Positions 36,581-46,100 of a stretch of DNA of 64,000 nt are shown in pieces. The stretch lies in the NCBI RefSeq assembly GCF_900111325.1, contig NZ_FOGW01000010.1, positions 54,268-118,267 on the forward strand. The letters run 5' to 3'. Source of the DNA: Lachnobacterium bovis. Its GTDB lineage: Bacteria > Bacillota > Clostridia > Lachnospirales > Lachnospiraceae. The notes under the pieces are model-generated. The model saw only the letters and a program-made list of their open reading frames with translations, ran no database searches and was not told where the DNA came from. Numbering within the stretch: the stretch's first letter is position 1; each line of letters opens with the position of its first letter. The position numbers and the translations under genes were made by a program.

Positions 36581-37447
36581 ATGAGTCAAAAGAAACAGGG
36601 AATTGTATTAATAATTATGGCTGGATTTTTCTTTTCCATAATGACACTTTGCGTTCGTGCTTCAGGAAATCTGCCAACCATGCAAAAGGCTTTTTTTAGA
36701 AATGCAGTAGCAGCTATTATAGCCTCTGTAACATTGATTAGAAGCAAAGAAGGATTTAAAATAAAAAAATCCAGTTTAGGTGATCTTTTTGCAAGATGTT
36801 TTTGTGGAACCTTAGGATTGATTTGTAACTTTTATGCAATTGACAAAATAGGATTAGCTGATGCTAATATCTTAAACAAATTATCACCTTTTTTTGCAAT
36901 AATTTTTTCTTTTATAATTTTAAAAGAAAAGGCAAATAAAGTTGAGTGGAGCTGCGTAATTATAGCTTTTATAGGAGCTCTTTTTGTAATAAAACCAAAT
37001 GGCAATATAAATATGGTTTATTCGCTTATTGGAGCACTTGGAGGGTTAGGCGCTGGTATTGCATATACATTTGTTAGAAAATTAGGAAAAAAAGGGGAAA
37101 GAGGACCAATTATAGTATTTTGTTTCTCGATGTTTTCATGTTTAACAATACTACCATTTTTGATTGTTAGTTATAAGCCAATGACAATTCAGCAGACATT
37201 AATTTTGATAGGTGCAGGATTAGGCGCAGCAGGAGGACAATTTACAATAACAGCGGCTTATACTAAGGCACCAGCAAAAGAAATTTCAGTTTATGATTAT
37301 ACACAGATTATATTTGCGGCTATGTGGGGATTTTTCTTCTTTGGAGAATTACCAGATTGGCTAAGCATTACAGGTTATGTTATAATCATAGGCAGTGCAA
37401 TATATAAATGGTATTATGTGTTAAAAAATGAAAATAAAACACAATAA
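36581..37447 (+). CDS. EamA/DMT-superfamily transporter
   Basis: This is a probable exporter or importer of a small metabolite. The 288-residue protein has ten predicted membrane helices arranged as two EamA repeats (about residues 5-140 and 147-285). Each repeat has the family's glycine/proline-rich pattern, for example LGLICNFYAIDKIGLADANI and YDYTQIIFAAMWGFFFFGE. AAAGGATG precedes the ATG. The substrate is not predictable from sequence. The nearness of argJ, 24 bases downstream, raises an amino-acid link but does not prove it. Confidence 0.9.
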   Translation: MSQKKQGIVLIIMAGFFFSIMTLCVRASGNLPTMQKAFFRNAVAAIIASVTLIRSKEGFKIKKSSLGDLFARCFCGTLGLICNFYAIDKIGLADANILNKLSPFFAIIFSFIILKEKANKVEWSCVIIAFIGALFVIKPNGNINMVYSLIGALGGLGAGIAYTFVRKLGKKGERGPIIVFCFSMFSCLTILPFLIVSYKPMTIQQTLILIGAGLGAAGGQFTITAAYTKAPAKEISVYDYTQIIFAAMWGFFFFGELPDWLSITGYVIIIGSAIYKWYYVLKNENKTQ

Positions 37448-37471
37448 TTTTTAGTTAGAGTAGGAGATTAG

Positions 37472-38707
37472 ATGAAAATGTTTAAATTTAAAAAGGTAGA
37501 AGGCGGAGTGTGTGCTTCGCAAGGATTTGAAGCAAATGGATTAAATTGCGGACTTAATCCGGTTAAAGAAAAAAACGATTTAGGAATTATTTTTTCAAAA
37601 GAAGAGTGTCAGACAGCTGCTGTATACACTCAGAATAAAGTAAAGGGAGCTCCTATAATCGTTACAAAGGAAAATCTAAAAAAATCAAATAATATTTCTC
37701 AAGCAGTAATCGTAAATAGTAAAAATGCAAATACTTGTAATGCAGATGGAAAAGAAAAAGCAGAAGCAATGTGCAAATTAATTGCGGATGAACTACAAAT
37801 TCCACGAGAACGAGTAATTGTTGCGTCTACAGGTGTAATCGGCCAGGTTTTACCAATTGAGCCTATTAAAAGTCATGTGTCTGATCTTGTTAAAGGTCTA
37901 TCGAAAAACGGTAATATTGAAGCAGCTCATGCAATAATGACAACAGATACAATAAAAAAAGAATATGCAATTCAGTTTGAATTAGATGGTAAAGTCTGTA
38001 CAATCGGAGGTATGGCTAAGGGAAGTGGAATGATTCATCCTAATATGGCTACTACCTTGAATTTTGTTACAACTGATATAGCGATTGACGAATCACTTTT
38101 GCAAGAAGCCCTAAATAAGATTGTTAAAATTACATATAATTGTCTTACAGTAGATGGTGATACCTCAACGAATGACATGCTTTGCGTTATGGCAAATGGT
38201 TTAGCCCAAAATAATAAAATAACAAGCAAAGGGGAAGAATTTGATATTTTTTGCGAAGCGTTGTATGACGTACTTATGAATTTGACCAAAATGCTTGCAA
38301 AAGATGGAGAGGGAGCATCAAAAATGATAGAGTGTACTTGTAAAGGTGCAAGTAGCTTAGATATTGCTATAAAAGTAGCCAAAAGCGTTGTTGGTTCATC
38401 GCTATTTAAATGTGCAATTTTCGGTGAAGATGCCAATTGGGGAAGAATTTTATGCGCAATAGGATATACCGATGCCGAATTCGAAATTAATAAAGTTGAT
38501 GTGACTTTAGCATCAAAAGCAGGTGAGATTGTAGTTTGTCAAAACGGAAGTGGAGTTGAATTTTCGGAAGAAAAAGCAAAAATAATTCTTGAAGAAGATG
38601 AAATTTATGTAAACGTTGATTTGAAACAAGGTCATGAAGAGGCAAAAGCCTGGGGATGTGATTTGACATATGAATATGTCAAAATTAATGGAGATTATCG
38701 TTCATAA
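37472..38707 (+). CDS. argJ: Bifunctional ornithine acetyltransferase / N-acetylglutamate synthase
   Basis: ArgJ recycles the acetyl group in arginine synthesis, moving it from N-acetylornithine to glutamate. The 411-residue proprotein cleaves itself before a threonine to give alpha and beta chains. The cleavage region KGSGMIHPNMATTLNF is present, with the nucleophile at Thr194. TVDGDTSTND, AKDGEGASKM and FGEDANWGRI are also conserved. AGGAGATTAG precedes the ATG. Other arg genes are not in the window. proC follows, so ornithine/glutamate-derived amino-acid synthesis is grouped here. Confidence 0.96.
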   Translation: MKMFKFKKVEGGVCASQGFEANGLNCGLNPVKEKNDLGIIFSKEECQTAAVYTQNKVKGAPIIVTKENLKKSNNISQAVIVNSKNANTCNADGKEKAEAMCKLIADELQIPRERVIVASTGVIGQVLPIEPIKSHVSDLVKGLSKNGNIEAAHAIMTTDTIKKEYAIQFELDGKVCTIGGMAKGSGMIHPNMATTLNFVTTDIAIDESLLQEALNKIVKITYNCLTVDGDTSTNDMLCVMANGLAQNNKITSKGEEFDIFCEALYDVLMNLTKMLAKDGEGASKMIECTCKGASSLDIAIKVAKSVVGSSLFKCAIFGEDANWGRILCAIGYTDAEFEINKVDVTLASKAGEIVVCQNGSGVEFSEEKAKIILEEDEIYVNVDLKQGHEEAKAWGCDLTYEYVKINGDYRS

Positions 38708-38794
38708 AAAATCAAGATAAATTATATTAAAATAAAAATTAAAAGCTTAAAATATATTTAGAGTCATTAAATCTTAATAAAAAGAGGTGTAAAA

Positions 38795-39607
38795 ATGAGT
38801 TTTGAAAACAAAATTATTGGATTTATAGGCTGTGGAAATATGGGATCTGCAATGATTTCAGGAATTCTTGAATCAAAACTAGTGGAAAGTAAAAATATTT
38901 TTGCAGCTGTAAAATCTAAGGAAAGTGCGTTAGACAAAGAAAACAAACTTGGAATAAAGGTTTGTTGTAACAACGCTGAAGTGGCCCAAAAATCAGATAT
39001 TTTATTTTTAGCAGTAAAACCACAATTTATGGATGAAATATTAGAAGAAATAAAAAATGAAGTATCAAATGATACCGTAATAATTAGTATTGCAGCCGGA
39101 AAGGATATTAACTATTACGAAAAGAAACTTGGTGAGGATAAAAAAATAATTCGTGCTATGCCTAACACACCTTCAATGGTAAAAGAAGGAATGATGGGCA
39201 TATGTATAAATTGTAATGTCCAAAAAGAAGAAATTGATATGGTAAAAGAATTGTGCATGGGATTTTCTAAAACAGAAGTTGTACCAGAAAATTTGATGGG
39301 AGTCGTAACTGCAGTCAGTGGAAGTTCACCAGCATATGTATTTATGTTTATAGAGGCGATGGCAGATGCTGCAGTTTTAGGAGGTATGCCTAGAAAGCAA
39401 GCATACGAGTTCGCGGCACAAGCAGTGTTAGGAAGTGCAAAAATGGTACTAGAAACTAAAAAACATCCTGGTGAATTAAAAGATATGGTATGTTCACCAG
39501 CAGGCACAACAATTCAAGCAGTAAAAACATTAGAAAAAGAAGGCATGAGAAGTGCAGTTTTTGAAGCTGTTGAAAAATGTATTGAGGCATCGAATGGTTT
39601 GAAATAA
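38795..39607 (+). CDS. proC: Pyrroline-5-carboxylate reductase
   Basis: ProC makes proline from pyrroline-5-carboxylate with NAD(P)H. The 270-residue protein has the N-terminal Rossmann motif GFIGCGNMGSAMISG (residues 9-23), LAVKPQ near residue 74, RAMPNTP near residue 122 and the C-terminal signature LKDMVCSPAGTTIQAV (about residues 228-243) with its conserved Ser and Thr. AGAGGTG precedes the ATG. Downstream lies a low-complexity A/T tract with no terminator-like hairpin. Confidence 0.96.
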   Translation: MSFENKIIGFIGCGNMGSAMISGILESKLVESKNIFAAVKSKESALDKENKLGIKVCCNNAEVAQKSDILFLAVKPQFMDEILEEIKNEVSNDTVIISIAAGKDINYYEKKLGEDKKIIRAMPNTPSMVKEGMMGICINCNVQKEEIDMVKELCMGFSKTEVVPENLMGVVTAVSGSSPAYVFMFIEAMADAAVLGGMPRKQAYEFAAQAVLGSAKMVLETKKHPGELKDMVCSPAGTTIQAVKTLEKEGMRSAVFEAVEKCIEASNGLK

Positions 39608-39616
39608 AAAATTTTA

Positions 39617-39690
39617 CTAAAAAGTATTAAAAAACTATTAAAAAAATAAAAAAAGTATTAAAAAAATAAAAAATAATAAAAATTAAATAA
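39617..39690. repeat. A/T-rich low-complexity repeat
   Basis: Imperfect reiterations of AAAAAGTATTAAAAAA occupy most of the gap after proC. No ORF, hairpin or promoter was recognised within it. Confidence 0.7.
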
Positions 39691-39759
39691 ACTTGTATAA
39701 ATTTTTGAGTTGTGATATAATACGCAAATAGAACAAGATAGGAAAAAGGAGAGAATAAA

Positions 39760-40512
39760 ATGAAAAAAAAGATAGTTTCAGCTATTTTAGCGACAGCTTT
39801 AGTAGCATCAAGTTTAACAGGCTGTAGTTTTATGGGATTAGGTAATTCGTCACAAATCGAAGGAAGCAAAAAAAGCGATAAAGAGCTTGTAACAGAGGCT
39901 ACAGAGTCAGTTCTTAAAGATTGCCAGAATGCAGATTATGATGCAATTCTTAAAGATATTGATTCATCAGCTAAAAATGATTTCAAAAACTTTAACATGG
40001 AGACAGCTGATAAAGCTTTTTATGCATCACTTGGAGCAGGTGCAGAAGCTTATGTAGGTGATGATATTAAAACAAAAGTAACTAACCTTTGGAAAAAATT
40101 CCAAAAAGATATGATTAAGTCTTACAAAGTTAAGAAAGTAACAATTAAAGACAAAGCAGCAGTAGTTGATTATGATGTTAAATATGCATTCACAGATAAA
40201 GAACTTGTTAGCGTTGTAACAGACAAAACTGTAATCAATGAGTTCAAAGAAGAGTGTGAAAAATATGGAACAGATCATGCAGCAGAAGTTCAGCAGATTT
40301 ATTTAACAGAAGGTGAGACTGGTCTTTACAAAAAGATTTACAATGACTTACTTCCAAACTATATTGAAAAAGTATCAAACAAATATGATGATTCTAAGAG
40401 TGGATTTAAAGGTGATTCTTACATTTATCGTTTTAAATTAAAAATCAAAAACAATAAATGGGTTGTTACATCTTTAAAGAGTAATGAAACATCTAAGATG
40501 AAGAGCAAATAA
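39760..40512 (+). CDS. Lipoprotein of unknown function
   Basis: The 250-residue protein has a lipoprotein signal peptide: KKK at the N-terminus, a hydrophobic core (ILATALVASS) and lipobox LTGC with the acylated cysteine at residue 22. A serine/lysine linker follows. The mature part is alternating helix/strand, rich in Lys and Asp, with no cysteine pairs or catalytic motif I recognise; it has the general look of DUF4878/DUF5105-type secreted domains. AAAGGAGAG precedes the ATG. It is expected on the outer face of the membrane. Confidence 0.75.
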   Translation: MKKKIVSAILATALVASSLTGCSFMGLGNSSQIEGSKKSDKELVTEATESVLKDCQNADYDAILKDIDSSAKNDFKNFNMETADKAFYASLGAGAEAYVGDDIKTKVTNLWKKFQKDMIKSYKVKKVTIKDKAAVVDYDVKYAFTDKELVSVVTDKTVINEFKEECEKYGTDHAAEVQQIYLTEGETGLYKKIYNDLLPNYIEKVSNKYDDSKSGFKGDSYIYRFKLKIKNNKWVVTSLKSNETSKMKSK

Positions 40513-40583
40513 TTATTTTCAGTTGGCATAATAACATTTTTTTGCTAAAATATTATTATAAAGGTAAAGGAATGGGAGATGCT

Positions 40584-40856
40584 ATGGAAAAGATAAAAGA
40601 TATTATTACTACAACATATAAATATGATGATAAATATTTGATTGATGTAGTAGAAAATAAAGAAGAAGAATTTTTTGAGGCTTGGTTATATGGTAAAGAG
40701 AATACCCAGAAGTTAGCTATTTTAACTGTACCAACCACTAATATCGAATTTAAAGATATGGTTTTGACTGATTCAGCATTTTTAGCATTAGTTGATTCAA
40801 GTATTCATAATGAACATTTAATTGAGATGTATGAAGAAGTTTGTGGTGAAGAATAA
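40584..40856 (+). CDS. Small conserved-looking hypothetical protein
   Basis: I start at ATG 40584, 5 bases after GGGAG; earlier in-frame starts (TTG 40542, ATG 40572) have poor or mis-spaced ribosome sites. The 90-residue acidic protein (MEKIKDIITTTYKYD... ending YEEVCGEE) has no membrane segment and no motif I recognise. Regular third-position A/T usage like its neighbours supports coding. It is followed by a good terminator at 40902. Its function is unknown. Confidence 0.6.
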   Translation: MEKIKDIITTTYKYDDKYLIDVVENKEEEFFEAWLYGKENTQKLAILTVPTTNIEFKDMVLTDSAFLALVDSSIHNEHLIEMYEEVCGEE

Positions 40857-40901
40857 TTTGTTTCAAAAAATAATTTGAAAATCAAATAAAAATTAGGCAA
40901 A

Positions 40902-40952
40902 AAGCTGTAAGTTTAAAGAATTTATAAATTTTTTAGACTTACAGTTTTTTTT
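40902..40952 (+). terminator. Intrinsic terminator
   Basis: GCTGTAAGTTTAAA pairs with TTTAGACTTACAGT (with G-U) and ends in eight T residues. It closes the lipoprotein/hypothetical gene pair. Confidence 0.88.
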
Positions 40953-41062
40953 GTTTACAATAAAAAAAAAATGTCCGATAGCATAAATGTGAGAAGTGCA
41001 GGTATATGTAGGTTAAGCAGTGATTTAATTCAAAATTATAAATATTTTTAAGGAGATTTGCA

Positions 41063-41332
41063 ATGAAGAGAACAGAAAAAATAACAAACACAACAAGCAA
41101 CGAAACATTTAATGATGCGGTTAGATTTGAAAGGGCGTATATGTTTCCTTTTACACTTAACGAAAATGTATGGATCTGTTTTAGAGAAAAACAAAGAGCA
41201 GTAAGTGTTTTTGTTACTGATATTTCTATAAAAGGAATTCAATTAAGTGGAAGTTGGTATACGTGGGATGAGCTAGAAAAAAGCGGGGGAGTTTATGAAT
41301 CTGAATTTGATGCGCTTCGTAGTATGAGTTAA
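41063..41332 (+). CDS. Small hypothetical protein upstream of the chemoreceptor
   Basis: The 89-residue protein has AAGGAGATTTGC ahead of its ATG. It is soluble, with an aromatic-rich C-terminal half (WICFREKQRAVSVFVTDISI, then GSWYTWDEL). I do not recognise the family. It ends 47 bases before the chemoreceptor start with no terminator between, so both may share a transcript. Confidence 0.6.
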   Translation: MKRTEKITNTTSNETFNDAVRFERAYMFPFTLNENVWICFREKQRAVSVFVTDISIKGIQLSGSWYTWDELEKSGGVYESEFDALRSMS

Positions 41333-41379
41333 GCTTGTTGTTTAGAAAAATTTATATCACAGGCAGGGAGGTTCGTGAA

Positions 41380-43428
41380 GTGGATAATAAGAATACAGTA
41401 AAGAAAAAAAGTAAATTATTGTATGGTATAAGGAAGAAATTCTTAGGAGTTTTGATACCAATTGTAGTTGTAGGATTTGCATTACTTTCGTACATAAGCT
41501 ATAGAGAATCTAGTAAGTTTATGAATGATGAAGCAGAATCAAATGTTAAAGCTGTAGGTAGTGAAGCTGCAGTAATGCTTAGAGGTGAGATTTGTAGTAA
41601 AAAAATTTTGATCGAGAATTTAGCAAATTCTAAAAATTTTGCAAAAGCATCAATCGAAGATAAAATTCAAATGATGAAAGATGCAAAAGCAACAATTGGC
41701 GGAATAGCTATGATAGCATATAGTGATTTGAATGGTAATGCTACAGGTGATCAGGGCGAAAAAATGGAACGTGGAGATAGAGATTATGTAAAGGCAGTTT
41801 CATCCACAGGAAAGTCTTATATAACAGCACCATTCACATCAGGTACAACTGGTAAATTAATTATAGTAGTTGCTTATCCAGTGAAACAAGATTCAAAAAC
41901 AGTAGGTATTGTATATGCAACAATTAATCTTGATACTTTATCTGAATTAGTAGGAAAGTATTCCTATAAAAAATCAGGATATGTTTATGTGGCTGATGAA
42001 GCCGGAATGTGTATTGGATTTAAACAAAAACCAGATAGAGTTGGAAAAATGGATTTAACTAAGACTGACGGTGAGGTTAAGATAAATGAGAGTTTAGTAG
42101 AAGCTTTTAAAGAAAGCGTTGCTAGTAAGAAAACTAATTCTACATATTATTATTCATCAGATGGAAAATATAACAAAGCAGTATTTACAATGGTAGATTT
42201 AGGTGAGAGATTATGGGTTACAGTAACAGTAACTCCTGTAAGTGAAATTGAAGAAAATTCAAAATTTTTATTTAGAAACATGTTGACAATTTCAATATTA
42301 ATTATTATAGTCGCAATTGTTATTATTTCTGTATTTACTTCAAGAACAGTTCAACCAATCAAGGCTGTAACAAAGGTATTAAATAGAATGGGAGCGTTAG
42401 ATTTTGTTTCTGTAGATGAATTAGAAAAAGTAAAGAACAGAAATGATGAGACAGGAGACATGGCTAATTCGCTAATCAGTATGGAGAAGGAAATGGTTAG
42501 TGTAATTAGTGATATTCAAAATCAAAGTGAAAGTTTATTTAATGCTTCTGAAGATTTACAGAAAAACACAAATGAAACAACGAGAACTTTTGGACATATA
42601 GAAAATGCTGTTTCTGAAATTGCCGATGGTGCAACAAGTCAGGCTGCAGAAACACAGTCAGCAACTGACAATGTTGTTGTTATAGGTGATATGATTAAAG
42701 AAACAAAGGCAAATGTAAACGATATAAATGAGGGTGCAGTTACAATTTCTGAAGCTAATAGTAAAGCTAATGAGGCATTGAAGGCCCTAAGTGATATTAA
42801 TAGAAAAACTATTGAATCAATTAAGATGATTGCAAAACAAACAAAGACAACAAATGAGTCTGCTACAAAGATTAAAGATGCTGCAACATTGATTGCGGAT
42901 ATAGCAGATCAAACTAATTTGCTTTCTCTTAATGCATCAATTGAAGCTGCTAGAGCAGGAGATGCTGGAAAAGGATTTGCGGTTGTTGCATCTGAAATAC
43001 AGCAGTTGGCAGATCAATCAAATACATCTGCACAACAAATTGATGTGGTTGTAAAACAGTTGATAGATGACTCTGATAAGTCTGTTAGAACAATGTCAGA
43101 AGTATCAGAAATTATTGATAAACAGTCTAAGTACATTGCTTCAACAACAGAAATATTTGAAAGCGTTGAGAATGGTGTAAAGAATTCTGTTGAGGGTATT
43201 AAAGCAATAAGTAAGAAGACTGAAGAATTAGATGAAGCTAGGGGAAATATTATAGATACAGTTCAAAATCTTACTGCTATTGCGGAAGAAAATGCAGCAG
43301 GAACAGAGCAGACTTCAGCAGCAGTAATTGAGGCTGACGCTATTATGAAAGATATTGCAAAGAGTGCGCAAGAATTAAAAGATATTGCAAATGTTTTAGA
43401 TACAAGTATGAAGAAATTTAAGATTTAG
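41380..43428 (+). CDS. Methyl-accepting chemotaxis protein with Cache-type sensor
   Basis: This is a membrane chemoreceptor that signals to CheA/CheW. I start at GTG 41380, 8 bases after GGGAGG; the frame extends upstream to 41335 without a ribosome site. The 682-residue protein has a first membrane helix (about residues 19-40) and an extracellular double-Cache-like domain (to about 285) with a GDRDYVKA motif typical of dCache receptors. A second helix (about 298-318), HAMP, and a signalling domain follow; its hairpin tip is near IADQTNLLSLNASIEAARAG (about residue 509). The ligand is unknown. No other chemotaxis or flagellar genes are in this window. Confidence 0.93.
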   Translation: MDNKNTVKKKSKLLYGIRKKFLGVLIPIVVVGFALLSYISYRESSKFMNDEAESNVKAVGSEAAVMLRGEICSKKILIENLANSKNFAKASIEDKIQMMKDAKATIGGIAMIAYSDLNGNATGDQGEKMERGDRDYVKAVSSTGKSYITAPFTSGTTGKLIIVVAYPVKQDSKTVGIVYATINLDTLSELVGKYSYKKSGYVYVADEAGMCIGFKQKPDRVGKMDLTKTDGEVKINESLVEAFKESVASKKTNSTYYYSSDGKYNKAVFTMVDLGERLWVTVTVTPVSEIEENSKFLFRNMLTISILIIIVAIVIISVFTSRTVQPIKAVTKVLNRMGALDFVSVDELEKVKNRNDETGDMANSLISMEKEMVSVISDIQNQSESLFNASEDLQKNTNETTRTFGHIENAVSEIADGATSQAAETQSATDNVVVIGDMIKETKANVNDINEGAVTISEANSKANEALKALSDINRKTIESIKMIAKQTKTTNESATKIKDAATLIADIADQTNLLSLNASIEAARAGDAGKGFAVVASEIQQLADQSNTSAQQIDVVVKQLIDDSDKSVRTMSEVSEIIDKQSKYIASTTEIFESVENGVKNSVEGIKAISKKTEELDEARGNIIDTVQNLTAIAEENAAGTEQTSAAVIEADAIMKDIAKSAQELKDIANVLDTSMKKFKI

Positions 43429-43509
43429 AATGATTTAAGTAAGTATAAAATTTAAGTAAGTATAAAAAAGAATAAATACCTAAGATATGATATTAGAGTA
43501 ATAAAGATA

Positions 43510-43545
43510 AAGGCCTTACAATTGTTAAAAATTGTAAGGCCTTTA
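43510..43545. terminator. Bidirectional intrinsic terminator
   Basis: AAAGGCCTTACAATT and AATTGTAAGGCCTTT form a perfect 15-base stem with T-rich flanks on both strands. It sits between the chemoreceptor (plus) and the small minus-strand gene, which converge here. Confidence 0.85.
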
Positions 43546-43594
43546 AAGAAGATGTCAAAAGATAATTCCAAACTTAAAGAATATCATAAGAACA

Positions 43595-43783
43595 CTATTT
43601 ATATAGTATCAAATAAGTAGTCTCTGTTTCATCTGCTGTATATCTATCAGAATGTCTAACAGAAACATTGAATTTAATATCAATAACTTCTTTAACCTGG
43701 GAGCTATTTAAAAAAGCATTAATCTGCATTTCGATTTCTGAAAAAGGAATACTATCTTGAAATTTAAAATGTTTAACTTTCAT
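43595..43783 (-). CDS. Small Cse60-like protein
   Basis: The 62-residue protein resembles sporulation protein Cse60 of bacilli in size and in its pattern: an N-terminal strand, a helix with INAFLNS, then VIDIKFNVSV and a C-terminal TYLILYK. GGAGG lies 9 bases before the ATG. The sporulation association is from family knowledge only; nothing in this window shows that the organism sporulates. The upstream gap (43784-44082) is A/T-rich with no gene seen. Confidence 0.6.
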   Translation of the reverse strand: MKVKHFKFQDSIPFSEIEMQINAFLNSSQVKEVIDIKFNVSVRHSDRYTADETETTYLILYK

Positions 43784-44082
43784 ACACTTTCCTCCATTAT
43801 ATTTAATATAAAAATCAAGAACTTCCGTTGCTAAATACTATATCGGATTATTATCAGAAAATTAAACTATAAAAAAAATAAAAAGAATTTAGTACTATAT
43901 TTTATAAAAATTTCTAACAAGATTACAGTGAGTTTATAAATATTTTATAAAAGTAAAAAGACTATAAAATAGTATTAAATATAGCCGAAACGTATTGATT
44001 TTTATACAAAAAAGAAGTAGACTCAAAGTGTAACAAGATAAATATGTTTAAAGATGTTAGTTAGAAAGAAAGCAATGCAATA

Positions 44083-45957
44083 ATGGAAAAGAGTTTTACA
44101 GAAGTCATTTTTAAAGAACCTATTATTGAATGGCTAAAGAGCCGAAGATTTTCTGATATAATCGGATTTTATTCAGATCAGGAGTTTATCAATAACTCAG
44201 CAATATTTATGGTAGATTTAGATGACAATAAACTTGTTAGAATGCATGTTGGTCAATTCGATAAGCTACGAGAAATTGCACCAGGAAAAAAGGCAGGTTA
44301 TGATCAGATATTAGAGGCTGTAGTTGAACAATCAGTGCTGTTTACGAGTAAAGAAACAATCAGTTTATTTTTTAATAGACAAGTGTTATTTAATCGTTAC
44401 AGACAGGGAATCAGATTTGATGAAGTTGAATTAGAGTGTCTTGTTAAATCAAAAGTTATTTGGATACATGCCAATTATATGTTATTCAAATCAGAAAATG
44501 ATCACTTGTGTGCATACATTTTAGTAATGAATATTGAAGAATATCACAAACAAAAAGACAAAACAGCGTCAAGCTTTGCAAGGGAGATAAATCCGCTGAC
44601 TAGTTTGCCAAATATGTTTTTTTTCAGACAGTTAGCTCCTAATGTGGTATGTCAAAATATTTATGAAAATAACTGTACAGCTTTTGTTCATTTAGATATT
44701 GATAACTTTAAAGCTTACAATGCAAGGTATGGTTTTTCAAAAGGTGATCAATTATTGAGGTATATAGCTGCTTCATTACAACACTTATTTTCAGAAGATT
44801 TAGTTGCCCATTTTGGACAAGACCACTTCGCGATTGTTACTAGAGAAGGAGGCATAGAGGAGAGGTTATTACATTTAGAAGATTATCTCAAATCTTATCC
44901 AAATGGCAATATGGTCCATATCAAATCAGGAGTCTACCTTATATCGGATGGTGAAGTTGATGTAAGTTTAGCATGTGATAGAGCTAAAATTGCATGTGAC
45001 AGCATCAAAAAACAATTCGATCAATCAGTTAGATTTTTTGATGAAGAGTTATTAAGTGTATTAGAAAAGCAAAAATATATTATTGATAATATTGACAAGG
45101 CAATCGAGAGAGATGAATTAAAAGTGTATTATCAGCCAGTATTTAGTACTAAAACAGGAAAGTTAAGTGGATTTGAAGCTTTATCTAGATGGAATGATCA
45201 AAAATATGGTTTTTTATCTCCAGGCGAGTACATTGAAGTATTAGAAAAATACAGATTAATACACAAGATAGATATTCATATGATAAAGAGAATATGCAAA
45301 GATATAAAAAAATTAGCAGATTTATCGATACCGTATGTTCCAGTATCTGTTAATCTCTCTAGACTAGATTTTGAACTTTGTGATATAGCAAACGTAATTG
45401 AATCTGAAATTAAGAAAAATAATATACCAAGACATCTTTTACATATTGAAATCACTGAAAGTGTATTGACTGAAAATGCAGATGATTTACAAGAAAAAAT
45501 TGAATTCTTTCAAACTAAGGGATACGAAGTTTGGATGGACGATTTTGGAAGTGGATATTCTTCACTCAATGTCCTAAAGGATTATAATTTTGACGTGCTA
45601 AAAATCGACATGCTTTTTCTGCGAGATTTTGAGTCAAATCCTAAGTCAAAAGAGATTGTCGCTTCTATCATAGAGATGGCAAAAAAACTTGGGATAGATA
45701 CTTTAGTGGAAGGTGTTGAAACAAAAGAGCAATACGATTATTTAAAAGAGATAGGGTGTAACAAGGTGCAAGGATACTATCTAGGTAAGCCGAGCCCGTT
45801 TGACAAAAGATTGATATCGTTTATTGCTAAAAATGTAGAAAGTAAAAACCTGAAAGATACTAACAATTTAATATTGGAAAAAAGTGTAACAAAAAAACAA
45901 GATTCTATTATTACTCCTAGAATCTTAGCAACAAAATATCAGCGTGCGTTTGTTTAA
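44083..45957 (+). CDS. EAL-domain protein with degenerate GGDEF domain
   Basis: This is a probable cyclic-di-GMP phosphodiesterase. The 624-residue protein has an uncharacterised N-terminal region (about 1-165). A GGDEF-like domain (about 170-310) follows, with the metal site DIDNFKAYNARYG conserved but the active-site signature replaced by FGQDHF, so diguanylate cyclase activity is unlikely. The EAL domain (about 335-585) keeps FEALSRW, the ITES glutamate, DDFGSGYSSL, KIDMLFLRD, the EGVET glutamate and QGYYLGKP. The EAL half therefore looks catalytically complete. The ribosome site before the ATG is weak. No c-di-GMP riboswitch was recognised in the window. Confidence 0.9.
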   Translation: MEKSFTEVIFKEPIIEWLKSRRFSDIIGFYSDQEFINNSAIFMVDLDDNKLVRMHVGQFDKLREIAPGKKAGYDQILEAVVEQSVLFTSKETISLFFNRQVLFNRYRQGIRFDEVELECLVKSKVIWIHANYMLFKSENDHLCAYILVMNIEEYHKQKDKTASSFAREINPLTSLPNMFFFRQLAPNVVCQNIYENNCTAFVHLDIDNFKAYNARYGFSKGDQLLRYIAASLQHLFSEDLVAHFGQDHFAIVTREGGIEERLLHLEDYLKSYPNGNMVHIKSGVYLISDGEVDVSLACDRAKIACDSIKKQFDQSVRFFDEELLSVLEKQKYIIDNIDKAIERDELKVYYQPVFSTKTGKLSGFEALSRWNDQKYGFLSPGEYIEVLEKYRLIHKIDIHMIKRICKDIKKLADLSIPYVPVSVNLSRLDFELCDIANVIESEIKKNNIPRHLLHIEITESVLTENADDLQEKIEFFQTKGYEVWMDDFGSGYSSLNVLKDYNFDVLKIDMLFLRDFESNPKSKEIVASIIEMAKKLGIDTLVEGVETKEQYDYLKEIGCNKVQGYYLGKPSPFDKRLISFIAKNVESKNLKDTNNLILEKSVTKKQDSIITPRILATKYQRAFV

Positions 45958-45986
45958 GTAATTAAGTAAAGGCATGTAATACAACT

Positions 45987-46040
45987 GAATAATAGAAATT
46001 CACAATTGAATAAAAGAAATTCACAATTGAATAAAAGATT
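45987..46040. repeat. 21-bp tandem repeat
   Basis: Copies at 45987-46007 and 46008-46028 (GAATAAAAGAAATTCACAATT, one mismatch) are followed by 12 bases of a third. They lie just after the EAL-protein stop codon. Confidence 0.85.
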
Positions 46041-46100
46041 AGATAGATGTTAAATGAAAAACAGAACAATTAAATATAAACTTTGTGATATAATAGCGAA

